A DNA stretch of 64,000 nucleotides from Caprimulgus europaeus (taxonomy: Eukaryota > Chordata > Aves > Caprimulgiformes > Caprimulgidae): assembly GCA_907165065.1 (NCBI GenBank), contig OU015539.1:13422816-13486815 (forward strand). Reading direction: 5' to 3'. This document shows, piece by piece, positions 22,801 through 35,973 of this stretch (positions are counted from its first letter, which is position 1; every line of letters starts with the position of its first letter). The notes beneath the pieces were generated by a model. It worked only from the letters and a program-made list of their open reading frames with translations. It was not told the origin of the DNA and did not search any database. Both the position numbers and the translations under genes were made by a program.

Positions 22801-25402
22801 TGAAGGAAATAAATACCTGGAGGTAAATGGGATAAAAAAACAAGAGAACTGACAAAAATAGAGGCTAAATAACTCAAGCTTCCTACTATAGCAGATGGAA
22901 AGCTATTTAAACTAGAAAACAAAGTAGTAGCACAGAATAGGCAAAAAATAAAGCAAAAGCCACGGGTTATGTTGAAAGGATATCTGCTTGAGAGACTTTT
23001 CTTTAGATCTATTTATTATCTTCTTTAATAACTCAGTACAAGCAGCAGAAACACCCCAATGATAATTTGCAGTCTTGTACCATCAGCTAACTTCACAATA
23101 CAGACTAGAACTGGAGGTATTATGCCAAAACTAGTAAGCCATAGACTGGAGAAACACAAGTGGGAAGTAAATCTCCAGTCTTCAATTGGGCATTCACTGC
23201 AGGGGTCTGCTATAAACTAAGAACTGGTCTGAGAAAGATGGTGGCTGAAGAAAATCAGATGTATTAATTGACTACAGGATCAACACATGCTGCTGTGACG
23301 CCTTGGTGAATAAAGTAAATGCAATAGAAGTGTATCAAGCAGGATGCCCCTACCTGTAATGTGGGTTTATCCATGCCACTGTACAAGGCATGTGGTACTC
23401 TGTGCTCTCTCACACAGAGAATTAAAATGCTCATAAGCCATCTTCAAAAAAAAAAAAAAAAGTGGCAGGAAAGAGAAGCTATCACAGAGAGCTTGCAATG
23501 CAAGCTGACAGGAAGTCAATCTCTTATAAATGTTCACGTAAACATCAAAATGGTCCTTCATCGTAAATACCTGCTGTTCCATCCTGTGGAGAAGAACACT
23601 TGCTAAGAGCTAGTTATAAATGAATTTCTGCTGAAAATCAGGAGACTGACAAGGACCGTGAGGGTCTGGAACAGCCTTTAAATCAAAAGTAGCAGGAGGA
23701 AAAGACTGCTTCTGAAGGCAGAGCTTGAGCATTTTATGAATCAGTTAACACATGATCTGCAAATAGCCTGGGATTGGACCTGATGGATAGGACAGACCCT
23801 TTTAAATACTGCATTCTTGAAAATAAACCCTGGAATTTATAAAAACATTCATTCTTCAACAGTCAAATCTTACTTTCTACAGACAACAGCTCAGAAGCAC
23901 TGTTCCAACAGTCTAGCTATTGAAGTCAATAATTACATTACAATCATCCAGATATCACTGGAAAACTGACAAACCCATTACTAGATAAATTGACAAACTG
24001 AACAAGCACACTGACGTAGAGCCCAAATCTCAATGAGTGGAAAAAAAGTAAAATTAAGTTAGACTCAAGATTTTCACACATGTAATGTTAAAAATGCAAT
24101 CCCTTAAAAACAGAGGTAAAGACTTTTTCTGAGTTTAGGGTTATTTTTGGTCCTTCTCCACTGGTCTTCTATTAAACTTCTGCCAGAATACTGACAACTA
24201 GCCCAGAAAAACAGGAAATCCTTCAAATGAGGGGCCAAAAATTTCACTTCAGTGGAAATTTAGACAGTTCTTTAAGCCACAGTCTAGTAAATATTCCTTT
24301 TTCTGAGAAAAAAAACCTCCCACAGTTTGAGAGGGGAGGGAAGAATTAAGGAGCGATTTGGAAAATATCCTTGACTAATAACAGTTGCTTTTTATGGCAT
24401 GTCCCCAGCCTATTAAAGACACCTCGAAAGACAATACATAAGATTCAAAACAGCTGCAATCCAAAGTCTCCAAGGCGAACAAATCTTTCACTCCCCCAGC
24501 CTCTAACCAGTTTCTACATATACGATTTTTCCTGGCGTTATCACCCTTGCCAGGCTGTTGACTTTTCCACTGAAGACTTCTCCAGTCTTTGTACCGTATC
24601 TACCAAAAAATGTAAAAACACAGAAGTATTCATATTCACTTTCTAGTGAGGTGACTAATATTTTAAAACGTAATGTCTTGTTTTATGATGGAATTATCAC
24701 AGAAAGAATTTTAAAATATGAGAAAAGTTAAATAACCTACAGTCATTTACTAGACCTGGAAAAGGGAGGATGCACTTACGGGGGCATAATTAACCAGATG
24801 AGATTGGTCCAGTACTGATCATCTGCCGTACAGTTTAGCTTTGATATAAATTGCATGTGCTCAATGTCCAAAAAGATGATTGTCATAATTAAAGCCTCTG
24901 TTGACATTTTTGTCTTGAAATTTTGACAAAAGTGATCCTGATCCCAGAGCAGTAATCACCCTTTTGCCCTGCCTGATAAAAGTAACATCACACAAAGATG
25001 GTTTTCCTTCTTCTAGAACAGAAGTACAGGGTTTCTGACCCAACGGGCATCCCACCTTCCAGAACAGCATAACCAAAAGGTTCAGTTTCCCTTCTTATAT
25101 ACTTATACTTAATTATTCTGAAGATTATTTCAATGTCTTTTTGTAGTGTGTTGAAAAACAACAATTTCCTCAATAAATGTGGAAAGATTATATAAGGCCA
25201 GAGTTACTTTGGGATTTAGTTCAGTAGTTATGTTCAATTGTCTGAGTATCACTAATACATACATAGGCCAGTAATCTCACATTGTTTGGACACTGCTCAA
25301 GCCAAGTAATATTTAACAAACAAATCCAGACCTTAAATGTCTTTAAATACTGTAATTAATCTTTATCATCATACTGCAGTTTAAAAATACTGATTTACAT
25401 AC
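19878..25402 (-). other. PIK3C2A: Intron 2 of PIK3C2A
   Basis: This is 5.5 kb between exons 2 and 3. It contains a purine-only tract at 20855-20904 and an A-run near 23445. No transposon family, RNA gene or additional exon was recognised. Confidence 0.7.
20855..20904. repeat. Purine-only (A/G) tract
   Basis: About 50 bases of A with interspersed G (AAAGAAAAAG and AAAGGAAAGG type) in intron 2. On the coding strand this is a long pyrimidine tract, but no exon follows it. Confidence 0.75.
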
Positions 25403-26491
25403 CTGTGATGCTTGGCCCTGTAACTTTGCAAGTTGAGTTGTTCGCATGTTTAAGGACTGGCTCCTTGTAACTGTTGCTCCAGAAGATTTCCCATTGACTT
25501 TTCTTTCCAGATGACAAGTTACTAACAGCTTTTCTTCTAACAGCACAGCATCCCATGGATCCTCAGCAGTCATACTTGAAGCTCTCTCTCCATCATTCTC
25601 TGCCTTATTTAAAGTCTCCACACTATCCACTTTTGGTTTACTCAGGGGATCCAAATCTAACCAATCAAATTTACTGACATCCCTGCAGCTTTCCGAGTCT
25701 GGCAGGTTAGAAACTGCAGACTTTATAGCAGTCATTTCTAAGTCCGTGCTTGACTTCCCATTTCTCAGGAATTCCGAGGTGCTTGCAATTTTGTCAAATA
25801 CTTTTGCCATTTCTGGTGTAAGGACTGGGGGATATATAGGCAGGCTTCTTTGCGGATGGAAAGGTGTAGTAGCTGCCAATGGGTATGAAATGTATTGCGA
25901 CTGTCTTGGAAGACCAAGATAAAGAGGTTCTCTAGAGTGGTAGCAGGACATATTTGGATGGAATCCATTTTGAAATACACCAGTCTGTTTTGTGTAAGAA
26001 GCTGAGGCGTAAATAGGAGGTAAAGTGCATGTCACAGGTGCTGGTACCCCAGGCGTCCACTGTCTTCTCTGACCTGTAGGCCCAAGATAAAACTGCGAAG
26101 ACACAGATGGGCTCAAAATAGGACTCGCTGGCAATGCAGGTACTTTACTAGATTCAAAACTGTCATCCAGCAGCAGTTTCTCTAGTTCAGCATGAGTAAG
26201 CTTCTCTATGTCAATGGTACTTATTTTATCTTCCATGCTCTTGGCATCAGACTCTGGAAACACCATGAGATCATGGTCCTGTTTGTTATGAGTCTCTGCT
26301 TTTTGTCTGGTGCTGCTTAAAGAATGAAAAGTTTGTTTATTACCAGCTACACCTCTTTCTTTCTGCATCTTAGCTAATGCCTCAGCTTCCATCTGCAATG
26401 CCTCCTCTTTGTCCACATCTTTTGACCTGGTGGCTGCCAGAGAAGGTGAGGAGCGCTGTTTAAATCCATTGCTACTGGATATCTGAGCCAT
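25403..26491 (-). CDS. PIK3C2A: PIK3C2A exon 2: start codon and N-terminal clathrin-binding region
   Basis: The largest coding exon encodes residues 1-363. The start chosen is the ATG at 26489-26491 ([10 protein letters not shown]), because this matches the family N-terminus and has G at -3 and G at +4. A second in-frame ATG at 26510-26512 would add seven residues but has T at -3 and directly follows a TAA stop. The region is Ser/Pro-rich and mostly disordered. It contains conserved blocks [50 protein letters not shown] (acidic-leucine, clathrin-box-like), [10 protein letters not shown] and [17 protein letters not shown]. In the family this segment binds clathrin and restrains the kinase. The donor GTATGT follows Gln363 in phase 0. 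The exon extends upstream as 5'UTR to an acceptor at 26578-26580. Confidence 0.96.
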
Positions 26492-26577
26492 ACCGCAAGA
26501 GCAGATGTCCATTTAAAGAAGCAACACTTCCCTTGTACTGAATGTCCACCCTTGGCTTCGGAATAGATTTAGCAGGT
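26492..26577 (-). other. PIK3C2A: PIK3C2A exon 2, 5'UTR portion
   Basis: These 86 bases lie between a good acceptor (pyrimidine tract TTTCCTTTT then CAG at 26578-26580) and the conserved start codon. An in-frame TAA at 26513-26515 immediately precedes the upstream ATG at 26510-26512, so no longer N-terminal extension is possible in this exon. The presence of this acceptor implies at least one upstream non-coding exon. Confidence 0.75.
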
Positions 26578-27071
26578 CTGAAAAGGAAATGAAACATTAG
26601 AAAGACATAAAAGAAACAATATGTGGAGAACTACTAAGTCATATGTCAGCAACTGACAAGGTTGACATGTCCTTCAGAAATCCAGGATGTAAAATTTTAA
26701 AGAGACCAAGGGTTTTTTTGGAGTCAAACTTAAAAAGAGAAGCTACACAATTAAATTCACAGCCTTTGAATTATGTGAGACCCATTTGTTTTTTTCCTAG
26801 TACTTAGCAGTACGTAGAGTAAGTACTTGGTTTCTTTTTGCACCACTAAACCCAAGACACAGAAAAGCTACATTCAGGTACCAAACTGTTCTCAGATTTG
26901 AGCAATTCTGTGCACTTAGCCAGGTTCAACCTCAGAATCAGAAATCGTTCTAAAGACTATACAAATACCCAGCATTGATAAAGCACATCACGAAGAGGAA
27001 TTCCAGTTTACTTCAATATATTAAAAGAAGATAGACCTGTCAAACTGCTGTACCATGATTATGGTGGTCAT

Positions 27072-27118
27072 AATGATGCTGAAGGACCTCCCTTCTTTTG
27101 GGAGATCCTTCCATCATT
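27072..27118. other. Long imperfect hairpin in intron 1
   Basis: The arm AATGATGCTGAAGGACCTCC(C) pairs with GGGAGATCCTTCCATCATT across a 7-base TTCTTTT loop. There are 19 paired positions, a 2-base CT bulge and one G-U type pair. I do not recognise it as a known microRNA or snoRNA. Confidence 0.55.
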
Positions 27119-30100
27119 GTACTTTACCCTCTTAACAAGAAAAATAATGCTTACGAAATGCTAGTTCTTGGACAAGCAAAATAAGCAATTCAAGTACAGC
27201 CACTCATTAAGGAATCCCTTTAACAGCCCCATAAAGGAAGTGTCATTCACTACTACATAAGGGAAGCAATTCTGCAAGGTCATTTTTGCTTAAGGCCACC
27301 ACCAAGAAAATGACATCTTACATTTCTCCAATTTCAGTCTTGTGCTCAGTACTACGATACAACTTTCCATATTCACAATACCTGTGCCTCTTTACTAAAA
27401 TAATCTTACAAGAGATTTCCACAAGAACTATGTTATTTTTCAATATTACTTCTACCTAATTCTACAGCTTTTACACACAGACAGGTTAGAGTTAAGTTGA
27501 GGAGATAAGATGTCTTCCAGCAACAGCTAGTATGCATATCAAGTAGCAAGATAAAAATCATGAATAATGAGTTTCTGCTAGGAGAGTTACATAAACAACA
27601 ATCCTCATTAAAACACAGTTTCACGGTACTAGATGAGCCCTTTAGGTGCAAGTCATCAGGGCTTTAATTCATGCAACAATCCACAAAGTAAAAGTGTTCT
27701 TTGCAGCAAATAATGTAGATAACTCAAAAGGCTTTATTTATGTTCTCTTGCTACCACACCTATTAGATGTTTATTGTTTGGGGTTTTTTGTTTTGTTTTT
27801 TTTTTATTCTCCTTGAATCAGACCAGAGAGAAGTGCTCTAAACAAACTGACTGTATTTCTGTGGACTCACCACATAGAAATCTGTTAAGAATCTTTCTCT
27901 AACAGATTCTTTAAATTCTTTAAGACTCTAAGTTGTTATTTTATCTACTTCATTTCAGTGGCTTATACTGTGAAGAAGAGACATCTTTATAAGAGGTTCT
28001 ATACATTTCAGTTAAGTCTGAAAACATAAATTCAGGTGAAAACCTTCACAAAGCAAGATTAAACCTTAAGATTAAGATGTTACAGGTACCAAAACAAGAT
28101 TTAAATCAAAGAGGGTGTCTTCAGAAAGACTGAAACAGTGACAGATTAACAAAGTTATAAAACCACCAAAACCACACATGTGAAGTCCTGGGGAATAAAG
28201 GCTTAAGGAGGAGCTTTGGAGGTGAGCAGCATGTATCCATTCCATGAGATAATGATATTCGATACAGATTAAGTCTACTGAAAAAAGCAGACACCAGATC
28301 CTTTCCCATACAACATACTAAGCTGCAGAGTTTGATGTTCATTAAAGCCACAACTATTGCCATTAGAAAGAAGTTCTGTCCCAGCTACTGCCTATTTGCA
28401 CAGCTGAGTGTCAAATCCAATTGGGAGAATTGATAAAAATTAAAACAAACCCCAAACCTTTTTGCTGGGTTCCTTCATAGACAGTGCAGGTCCCTGGTCC
28501 CATCACAGCACAGCTGTGGTCCTCAGTACCACTGGTTACTTACCATCCTCCTGTTAGCAGGACAGTCATTCTAAACCTTCTCCTAAAGATGTACTGAATA
28601 TTTTGTAGATGATCTAAGCCTACTAGCCACAGGAAACATCCTGACAAGAAGCCTAATGTACTTTACATCAACTGCTCGGTCTGCTTCAATATCCAATCTC
28701 TTTAGTAACTTACTGCTGGTTAAAATTGCTATGTCAGATTTTCCGATGGAAGAACACTGACTTTTGAAGTCCTCTCAATAACTCCCATGGGGCTTTTCCA
28801 AGCAGCAGCAGCACAAGGCAAGTGCAGTTTTCACAGTCTTGCTGTTGCCTAAGAATTCTAAATAGCAGCAGGACCTAATGAGGAATTTATAGGTGTCTGG
28901 TGAGAAACCTCAGGAGAATCAGTACAGGATATTATATCTCTACCAGGACAAAGACTCACAAAATCTAAATTAGCTTCCTATTTTAATGAGCAAAGGATGA
29001 CTTTATTAGACTTTAAGCAGGGGCAATACCACCATCTGCTCCTGTACATGTTAACAATCTTCTCTACTTAAGATGAGTTGCACAACAATTTTCTTTTCAA
29101 AAAAACCCCAAGGCTTTTAACATTCTATTTATAATTTGTTCTAGTGCTAAACAAGCACAGAACATACTATTTAGTAACTCATTCTTAAGAAATACTTTAT
29201 AGTTATCACGAATCAGTGCACATAAATTCCCTAGAGTCCAAGCACTAAATACAGAAGCAATGATAACAAGTCAGACCCATGTCCTGCATTCCTTATAAAG
29301 TCATGCCCTGACATACAGTAGCCAGAGCTCCCTCAAAACAAGTGTTATTCACAATAACTCCACGGTTATTTTCCCATTATTTTTTTTTTTTTAAAGGCAT
29401 GTGCCTAACATTGAATGATAGCTAACTTAAAAAAATGAACAAATCTTGCCTGCATACCAGAGATGGTAGCAGTTTTATTGGATAATTGGGAAAACTTAGC
29501 AAAAATAGGACAGTAGTAATATACTATGGAAAGTATTAATCATCTAGAAAGGAATTCATAGCAAGACATTTGCCACAGCAGGAAAACTCCTTAGCAAGAA
29601 AAGTCACAAGAAATGTGATGTTTAAAAGCCCTCTGTGCAAGATGCATCTGGATTGCTACAAATCGAGAAGCAACTGAACAGATAATTCACGAAGTCAAGT
29701 CATAAGTCAGTCCAATATTTTAAAAAATGCTGTTAGGTTTAAATTAGACGTTTTCCAATAATGTGTACATAAGTAGTCCTGAAAAGCCAGTGTTTCAGCT
29801 GCATAGTTCTACCATGCTGTTTTTCCCCTGAAAACCTAGTAGCTTCTTTAAACCAGTCATCTTAGCAAAATCAGAAAGCGCTCCCTTGCAGATGAGATTA
29901 ATACAGTTAACTGGAAAACAGAATCCATTTTGTTTCAGGTCACAGCCACAGAATCTTCAAAGACAATTTCGCTAGCTTAAACAAAGGTTCAATTTTCAGT
30001 TGGGCACAAACTCTGAACCAGTACTCATTTCTGTTTCACACAAATCACTCAGCTCGTAAATACCTAAGCAGCTGTACAGAGACCAGCAACTGCATCTCTA

Positions 30101-30734
30101 CCTTTCATTTTCAAAACCCATTTACATCTAAAAAGTACAATTTAATCACAAAACCTCTGATCTCGAGAGCTAGGTAAGAATAGGGTGTTTCCCATTCTAG
30201 AACAGGAAGCCTCCAGGAATGCTTCAAGGTCTTTCAATATTTTCTACTTAAATCAATTTTCATCCATGACACTGGGCAGGAAACCTAGATATGGCACACT
30301 TTGTAACCGTAGAATCTTGATTTTTTTATTCCAAGAGAGACAAAGGCTGGACACATCCATGAAGATGTTCCAGCCAAATCTTAGTGTAGGTACCTACAGC
30401 TACCTACAGATCACATGTTTTTCATCACCACAAAGTACTCTTCCCCTTCTTGACCCAGTGGTTTGCACCATTAGCCACTACCAGCCACTCCATCAGTAGA
30501 TGTGGATACATGCAGATTTGGTACAGCGTGTTTGCAAGCTTCTTTGGTATATTTGTGCTGTTATACTCATCTTCTCAAATTCTGAACCTAATCACCATTT
30601 CATTTAAGTCTTTTGAAGAGACAGGTCTTAAAGATAATTAAATTCTGTAGAAGTTTCATAAAAAAAAGCAACCCAACATGACCAAGAACACTACGTGTCA
30701 CAGTTAGAAGAAAACAGTAGCCTGAGCTCATATT

Positions 30735-30777
30735 ATTGTACTCTATGGATATTGTACTCATATTGTACTCTATGGAT
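30735..30777. repeat. Short tandem duplication, period 27
   Basis: ATTGTACTCTATGGAT occurs at 30735 and again at 30762, with a third partial ATTGTACTCA between them. Confidence 0.8.
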
Positions 30778-31477
30778 TTATTACCAGGATAATCTTTATA
30801 AATTATTGAATCATGGCAAGAAGTCCTTAAAGCCAATCAGCTGAAGACACAAATCAACAGGAAACTTTACACTGGTTTCATCTGCTGTAGAACTACTCAA
30901 ATTTTGCATCTCCGTATTTCTCCCTATTTTGTTCCCAGCTATCTTACGGGATACCTGCAATTCGGTTCCAGTCCCCTATTTTCTGGATGCAGATACCAGA
31001 AAAACCAATAATGAAACTGATGGCATCCCAAGCTGTTTCATTCTGATGCACTTGGCCAAGATTTTTCTTTCCATGCCTTACAGCCAAGTCTATTACCAGT
31101 ATTGTTTGACAAAGCCTAAGAATTTTAGTTCTGTTGCAATGTTTCTCCTTACAGAATAATGCTTTCATATCCACTCCCGTTTCAGAATTTTGCTATTAAA
31201 ACTTTTTACAGGTCCTCTTGCTTTTCAGACACCTCTAAAGTTGTGCTTTCCTCCCTGCCATTCTTACAATTCACACTTTTCCACCAATCCCTCTTTTCAA
31301 ATGGTACTTGCAAACACTCGCTCAATACAAAATATTCCACACAGAACCAACATCAACTACTGGTTTAGCGTTTGGGGTTTTTTTTATTTTTTAAGTAATG
31401 CCATTGCCCCAAATATTTTTATTCCCTGGCTGAATAGTCTGCACAGTAATTAATGATTTGCAAAATAATACTCTGGA

Positions 31478-31600
31478 ATACCACTTTCATGGACCAATTA
31501 AAACTGGAAGGGGCCTCAGAGGGTCTCTAGTTCATTACCTACCCAGAGCAGGGTCAGCTATGGGAAGGTGACAAGGGGTTCACGGTTTTACCCAGGCAGC
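31478..31600 (-). mobile_element. CR1-type LINE 3' fragment
   Basis: The plus strand carries the antisense CR1 3' pattern: ACTGGAAGGGGCCTCAGAGG, then CCCAGAGCAGGGTCAGCT, then GGGAAGGTGACAAGG and CCCAGGCAG. This order is typical of avian CR1 copies. It is a 5'-truncated, non-coding remnant. Confidence 0.7.
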
Positions 31601-32489
31601 AACATCACAAAGTTTTAGTTATTCATACAGTGCAGGCATGATCACAGTAGTGTAACAAATTACCTGAACATCTCTCTGTACTATACTTCCACTAATCCAA
31701 ATACCATTGGTACTAAGCAGAAGGTGGACATAATTTTAAACTACACATCCAGTTCAATCAAAAATACAGAAAGTGTATAGGGGGTTGGGAAAACAGAGAA
31801 AAGAGGAAAGAAAACTTTGTGCTACCTGCTTTAATTACTCAAACACCTTCCATATAGTTTTACAATATTCCACAGCATAGACAGAGGATCACAGTAAAAA
31901 CCCAGATTTTATTAAGTTATATGACTGAAGTAAGCTCTGCAAATAGCCTCCTAATGTCACAATGCATTCAAAACACACCAAAATGCAGGAAGTTATGCAA
32001 TGTACTGTGGCTATTAACACAGGGAGATGAAAACCAACCTCTCCCACAAAGATCCTATTCTATTCCCTGTGCAGCAGCACACAGTTACACCTCTAACAAA
32101 ACATAATCAAAAACATTAGTAGCATAGGGAGAAAAAAACCGTCACCAGAGCTCTGTCCTGGAATTAACTCTCAATCACTGTATTAGTATCCATCTACCAG
32201 TCTAACCAAATGCAATTCTGCTGCAGTAACCAGATTATTTCTACCACTTGCTTCAGCAGATGAGTTTCCCCTCAGGCAGGAAACTTGCACAGTTTCAGTT
32301 ATAACCCGCAGATGCTTCTTAGTCACAAACCTAGTATTTATGAAAGCATTAAACAGAATTGTTGATTATTAATTGACAGAACAAATGCACTGTCCACATG
32401 TACCTATATATGTTAGAAAATACTGAATGCTTATTAGATGTATTGATTCAATGATTTATTTTTTTAACACTACACTGGTAGAAAACTGA

Positions 32490-32850
32490 ACAGAATACCT
32501 ATGCTCAGTCAGACCAAAGGTTCATCTCATCCTCAACCTGCCTCTAAGGGTGGCTTCAGAAACACAAACAAGCTAAAAAACACAAAGAGCTAAACCAAGG
32601 CAAGCATGTAATGGTATTTCCTCAAAATATTCTTCTAGTCTCCACTAATTTGCACTCAAGCACTTCCTGAATACTGAGGTAACTTCTCTAATACTAAGAC
32701 TTCTGATGGACTTTTTTCCTCCAGGAATTTGTCTAGCTGCATGCTGAACTCATGTAAACTTTCAGCACCCACCTCGTAACTCAGCACTGTCACCACCCTT
32801 TGCTTTTCTGCTGTGACTACAATCTAAGTAAACCGTATTAGTTACTGATG
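32490..32850. mobile_element. Degraded ancient sauropsid interspersed repeat (CR1-like)
   Basis: CTCAGTCAGACCAAAGGTTC near the left end and GAATTTGTCTAGCTGCATGC followed by CTCATGTAAACTTTCAGCAC near the right end resemble, in order, an old interspersed repeat common in turtles, crocodilians and birds. The match is from memory and the copy is strongly decayed. Family assignment is uncertain. Confidence 0.45.
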
Positions 32851-34452
32851 ACCTGTTCTTGATGTGTCTCCTACAACTACAACATTGAAACCTAGGAGCT
32901 ACAAACTCTATATGGACCAAATTATTTCATGTAGGTCATCGTCCAGTAACCAATCTCTAGATCTGAACTAGTGACATACCCTTAACAAATACCATGAGGT
33001 CCTCACACACTACATACTGCAAGTTTCCAATTATGGCTGCTTTTTTGTAAGTGATGTTTTGTTTGCAACTTCAATCCTACAGAATGTAAAATTACAAGGT
33101 ACATGAAACACACAGACATACCTTCTCTCTCCACTTCAATTTCTTCAATGAAAGCACTCCAAAGTGGCCACCACTTGGAATAAACTAAACTTACTCTTAA
33201 GTAAATAATTTCAGGTTACATTTCTACTGAGGTATAGATCAAAGTAATAATTCTCATAACTTTTTAATGTGAGCTTTGAGGAAAACATTGTATTCAAAGT
33301 CTTTAATAGATTGAGGTTTACAATTACCAACATGCTTTGAAACATTTCCTCGTTCACTTACTTGTCCAATCTGGAAACAACTGCTGCATTCTTCTGCAAA
33401 AACTGACATCACAGCAATCTTGTTGCGTACAAAGGGGCTGGATGAATGCTGTATTAAATGACTGATGTTATTGATCACTGCTGATAAAAACTGAACTCTG
33501 GTTCTGGTACATAATAACGTATCCACACCTTCTACTTAAAATAGAGGAATATGTTTACAGTTACACTTCCAGAAATCAAGTCATTTACATTTGTGCTATA
33601 CTCCCTCATTTTTAAGTTTGTTGGATTATTCTAAAAATAAATAAACACTACAGTAACTTCTGCACTAACTGCAGACACTAAAAGGCGAAACTTCTAAAAT
33701 AAAAAATGGAAGATCATTATCTGAATGTCATGAAGGTTGACCTTAAGACACATACTATATTCTATGAATCCCAGTCATGTTAGCATTATGCTTATACTAT
33801 CCAACCTATCAGTGTTAATCTACTGCAATTTTTAAAGCTTCCATAAGACAGCCTTAAGATTCTTAAAGAGTTTAAAGACAAACAACATATAATCCTTCTC
33901 TAATCAAATTCAAATCTAGCATTCATTTTTCTAGATAGTATCATACTGCTCTGGTTTTGGTCCCACTTCAAAGTCTAACACAACAACAAAAAAACCCCTC
34001 CGAAACATCACCTCAGCATTTTTATTTGTTAAGCAACGTTTTAATTCAAGTTTCTTCAGCTAGATAGCAGATATAATAGCAACACTAGATAATAAATATC
34101 AGCAGTTTCAAGTTAACTTAGTTTTAGAAGAAATAGAGGAACACAAATTCAGAAAATATTTTTACTAGACATTTTGAAATGCATAATATTGCATTTAAGG
34201 CATCCAATTTTCTTTGTTGCTACACATATAGCTACTCAAAAAAGATAAAAATAACTAAATCATCAATTTATCTTTGTATATACTGATTATCTCTACTGAT
34301 GAACCTTTATGTTTGAGTTCTTAATGATGAAAACAATACTCCAAAAGGAAAGAACCACCTCAAGTTTCTAGGGCAGGATTACTATTACATTGTAATTAAG
34401 TGGGACAAATTTATTTTTACTTTATTTTTGCTTCAACTTGCTTTCAGTTACC

Positions 34453-34469
34453 AAAAAAAAAAAAAAAAA
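34453..34469. repeat. A17 homopolymer
   Basis: Seventeen consecutive A in intron 1. Confidence 0.8.
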
Positions 34470-35973
34470 TTAACTTGGTGGGCATTATGGTCCCTTTCCC
34501 CTCTTCCACCCCAAATGTAGAAAAGGAGCCCAAGTTAAGCAACTTCTCTTCTTCCCAGACGCATAAAAGCAAGTTTTTTCCAGGCCCACTCCCAGTGCTG
34601 GGGGAATGAAGGACACAACTGCCTTCAAAGCCAACAAAACCAGCTAACAAAATACTTTCATCTGTCAGATTTCATTCCCTCTGCCCCATTTCTACTTCCC
34701 CTTTGGATTCTTCATAAATCATCTATCACTGCTACTCCTGAACACAGTCTGTATTCTAAGTAGGTATTGCACAACATCTTTTACAAACATCACACATTTC
34801 TTCTTGAATTTTCAGTTCCCTTTGGAGAAAGGTTTGCATTAAGTATGCAAGATTGTTATTTAAAACTTCTGCATCTCTCCCCTACCCCAAACGAGCTTAA
34901 CTGCACTCTGCTCTAGGACCCCACTGCAGTAACACAACGACGACGAAGAGCATCAGAACCTTTTCTTCCAAGCTCTTTTTTTTTAAAGTGTACCTTACTA
35001 CCATATTCTCTTTCCCCAACAACAGCACAGCCGTCAGTGGGAGGTTACAAACACGCAGCTGTACCTTTTTTAATGGCATTGATGCAAAATAATAAACTCG
35101 ATCAAGTTGTGAGCACAGAAAGGCAGTTCGCCGCCTCCACGTATGACTGCTCATGTCTGAAGAGCTCCCGGAGGAAACAGCAGAGCCGCTCAAGGACCCG
35201 CTTTGTAAACAGCCAACTTCTCTGGAACGGCGGTACCCCAAGGCAGTTCCCCCGCTCAAAACGCCAACGAAAAGGGGAATAAAAAGCGAATGTAAACCTG
35301 GGGGGTCCCTGTGGCGACAGCCAAGGTCCCCCCTCGGCAGGGCGAGCACTGCGGCTCCCCACAGCCTCCCCCAGGGCCTCCTGCTCGGCGCCAGGGGACA
35401 GCTCCCTGCCGGCCGGCGACCTCCCTGTCCCCTCAGGGACACAACGCGTCCCCGAAACCCCCAGCGCCGCGATGCGCCGGCAGCTCCTCCAGCCGCCTCG
35501 GGATCACGGTTCCGCTTCAGAAGCAGTGCGGCTCTGGCGGAGTTTGGCCGACCAACTACTACTTTTCTCGAGCAGCGCCCTCGCCGCCTCCCGGCTCGCA
35601 GGAGCCCGGGCAGACACGAAGCGGCGGGGACGACCCGAGCGGGCAGCGCCGACCCGGCCCCGCTGCCCACCCGTCACCGCGGCCCAAGCCCGGCGCCCCG
35701 CCGCTCGCAGGTGTCGCCCCGGCAGCGCGGGGAACACCGGCCGCCCCCGGGCCCGGACCCGGGCCGAGGCCGAGCCGGCAGCGGGCAAAGCCGGAGGCCG
35801 AGGGGCACGACGCGGCGCCCCGACCCCGAGAGAGGAGAGGGCGAGGCGGGGGAAGGGGGGGTGGGGCGCAGGAGGAGGACAGCGGCAGGGAGACACCGAA
35901 CCAGGGGGAGGCAGCAGAGCCCCAGCCGCGTCCCGACAGCCGGCGGCGCGCTCCGGGGGCTCCCCGCGCATAC

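Larger units (their letters stand above)
26578..35973 (-). other. PIK3C2A: Intron 1 of PIK3C2A (within the 5'UTR)
   Basis: This is 9.4 kb between the predicted non-coding exon 1 and exon 2, the largest intron seen. It carries a hairpin (27072-27118), a short tandem repeat (30735-30777), a CR1 fragment (31478-31600) and a degraded ancient repeat (32490-32850). Apart from the CpG-rich right end, nothing gene-like was recognised. Confidence 0.65.
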
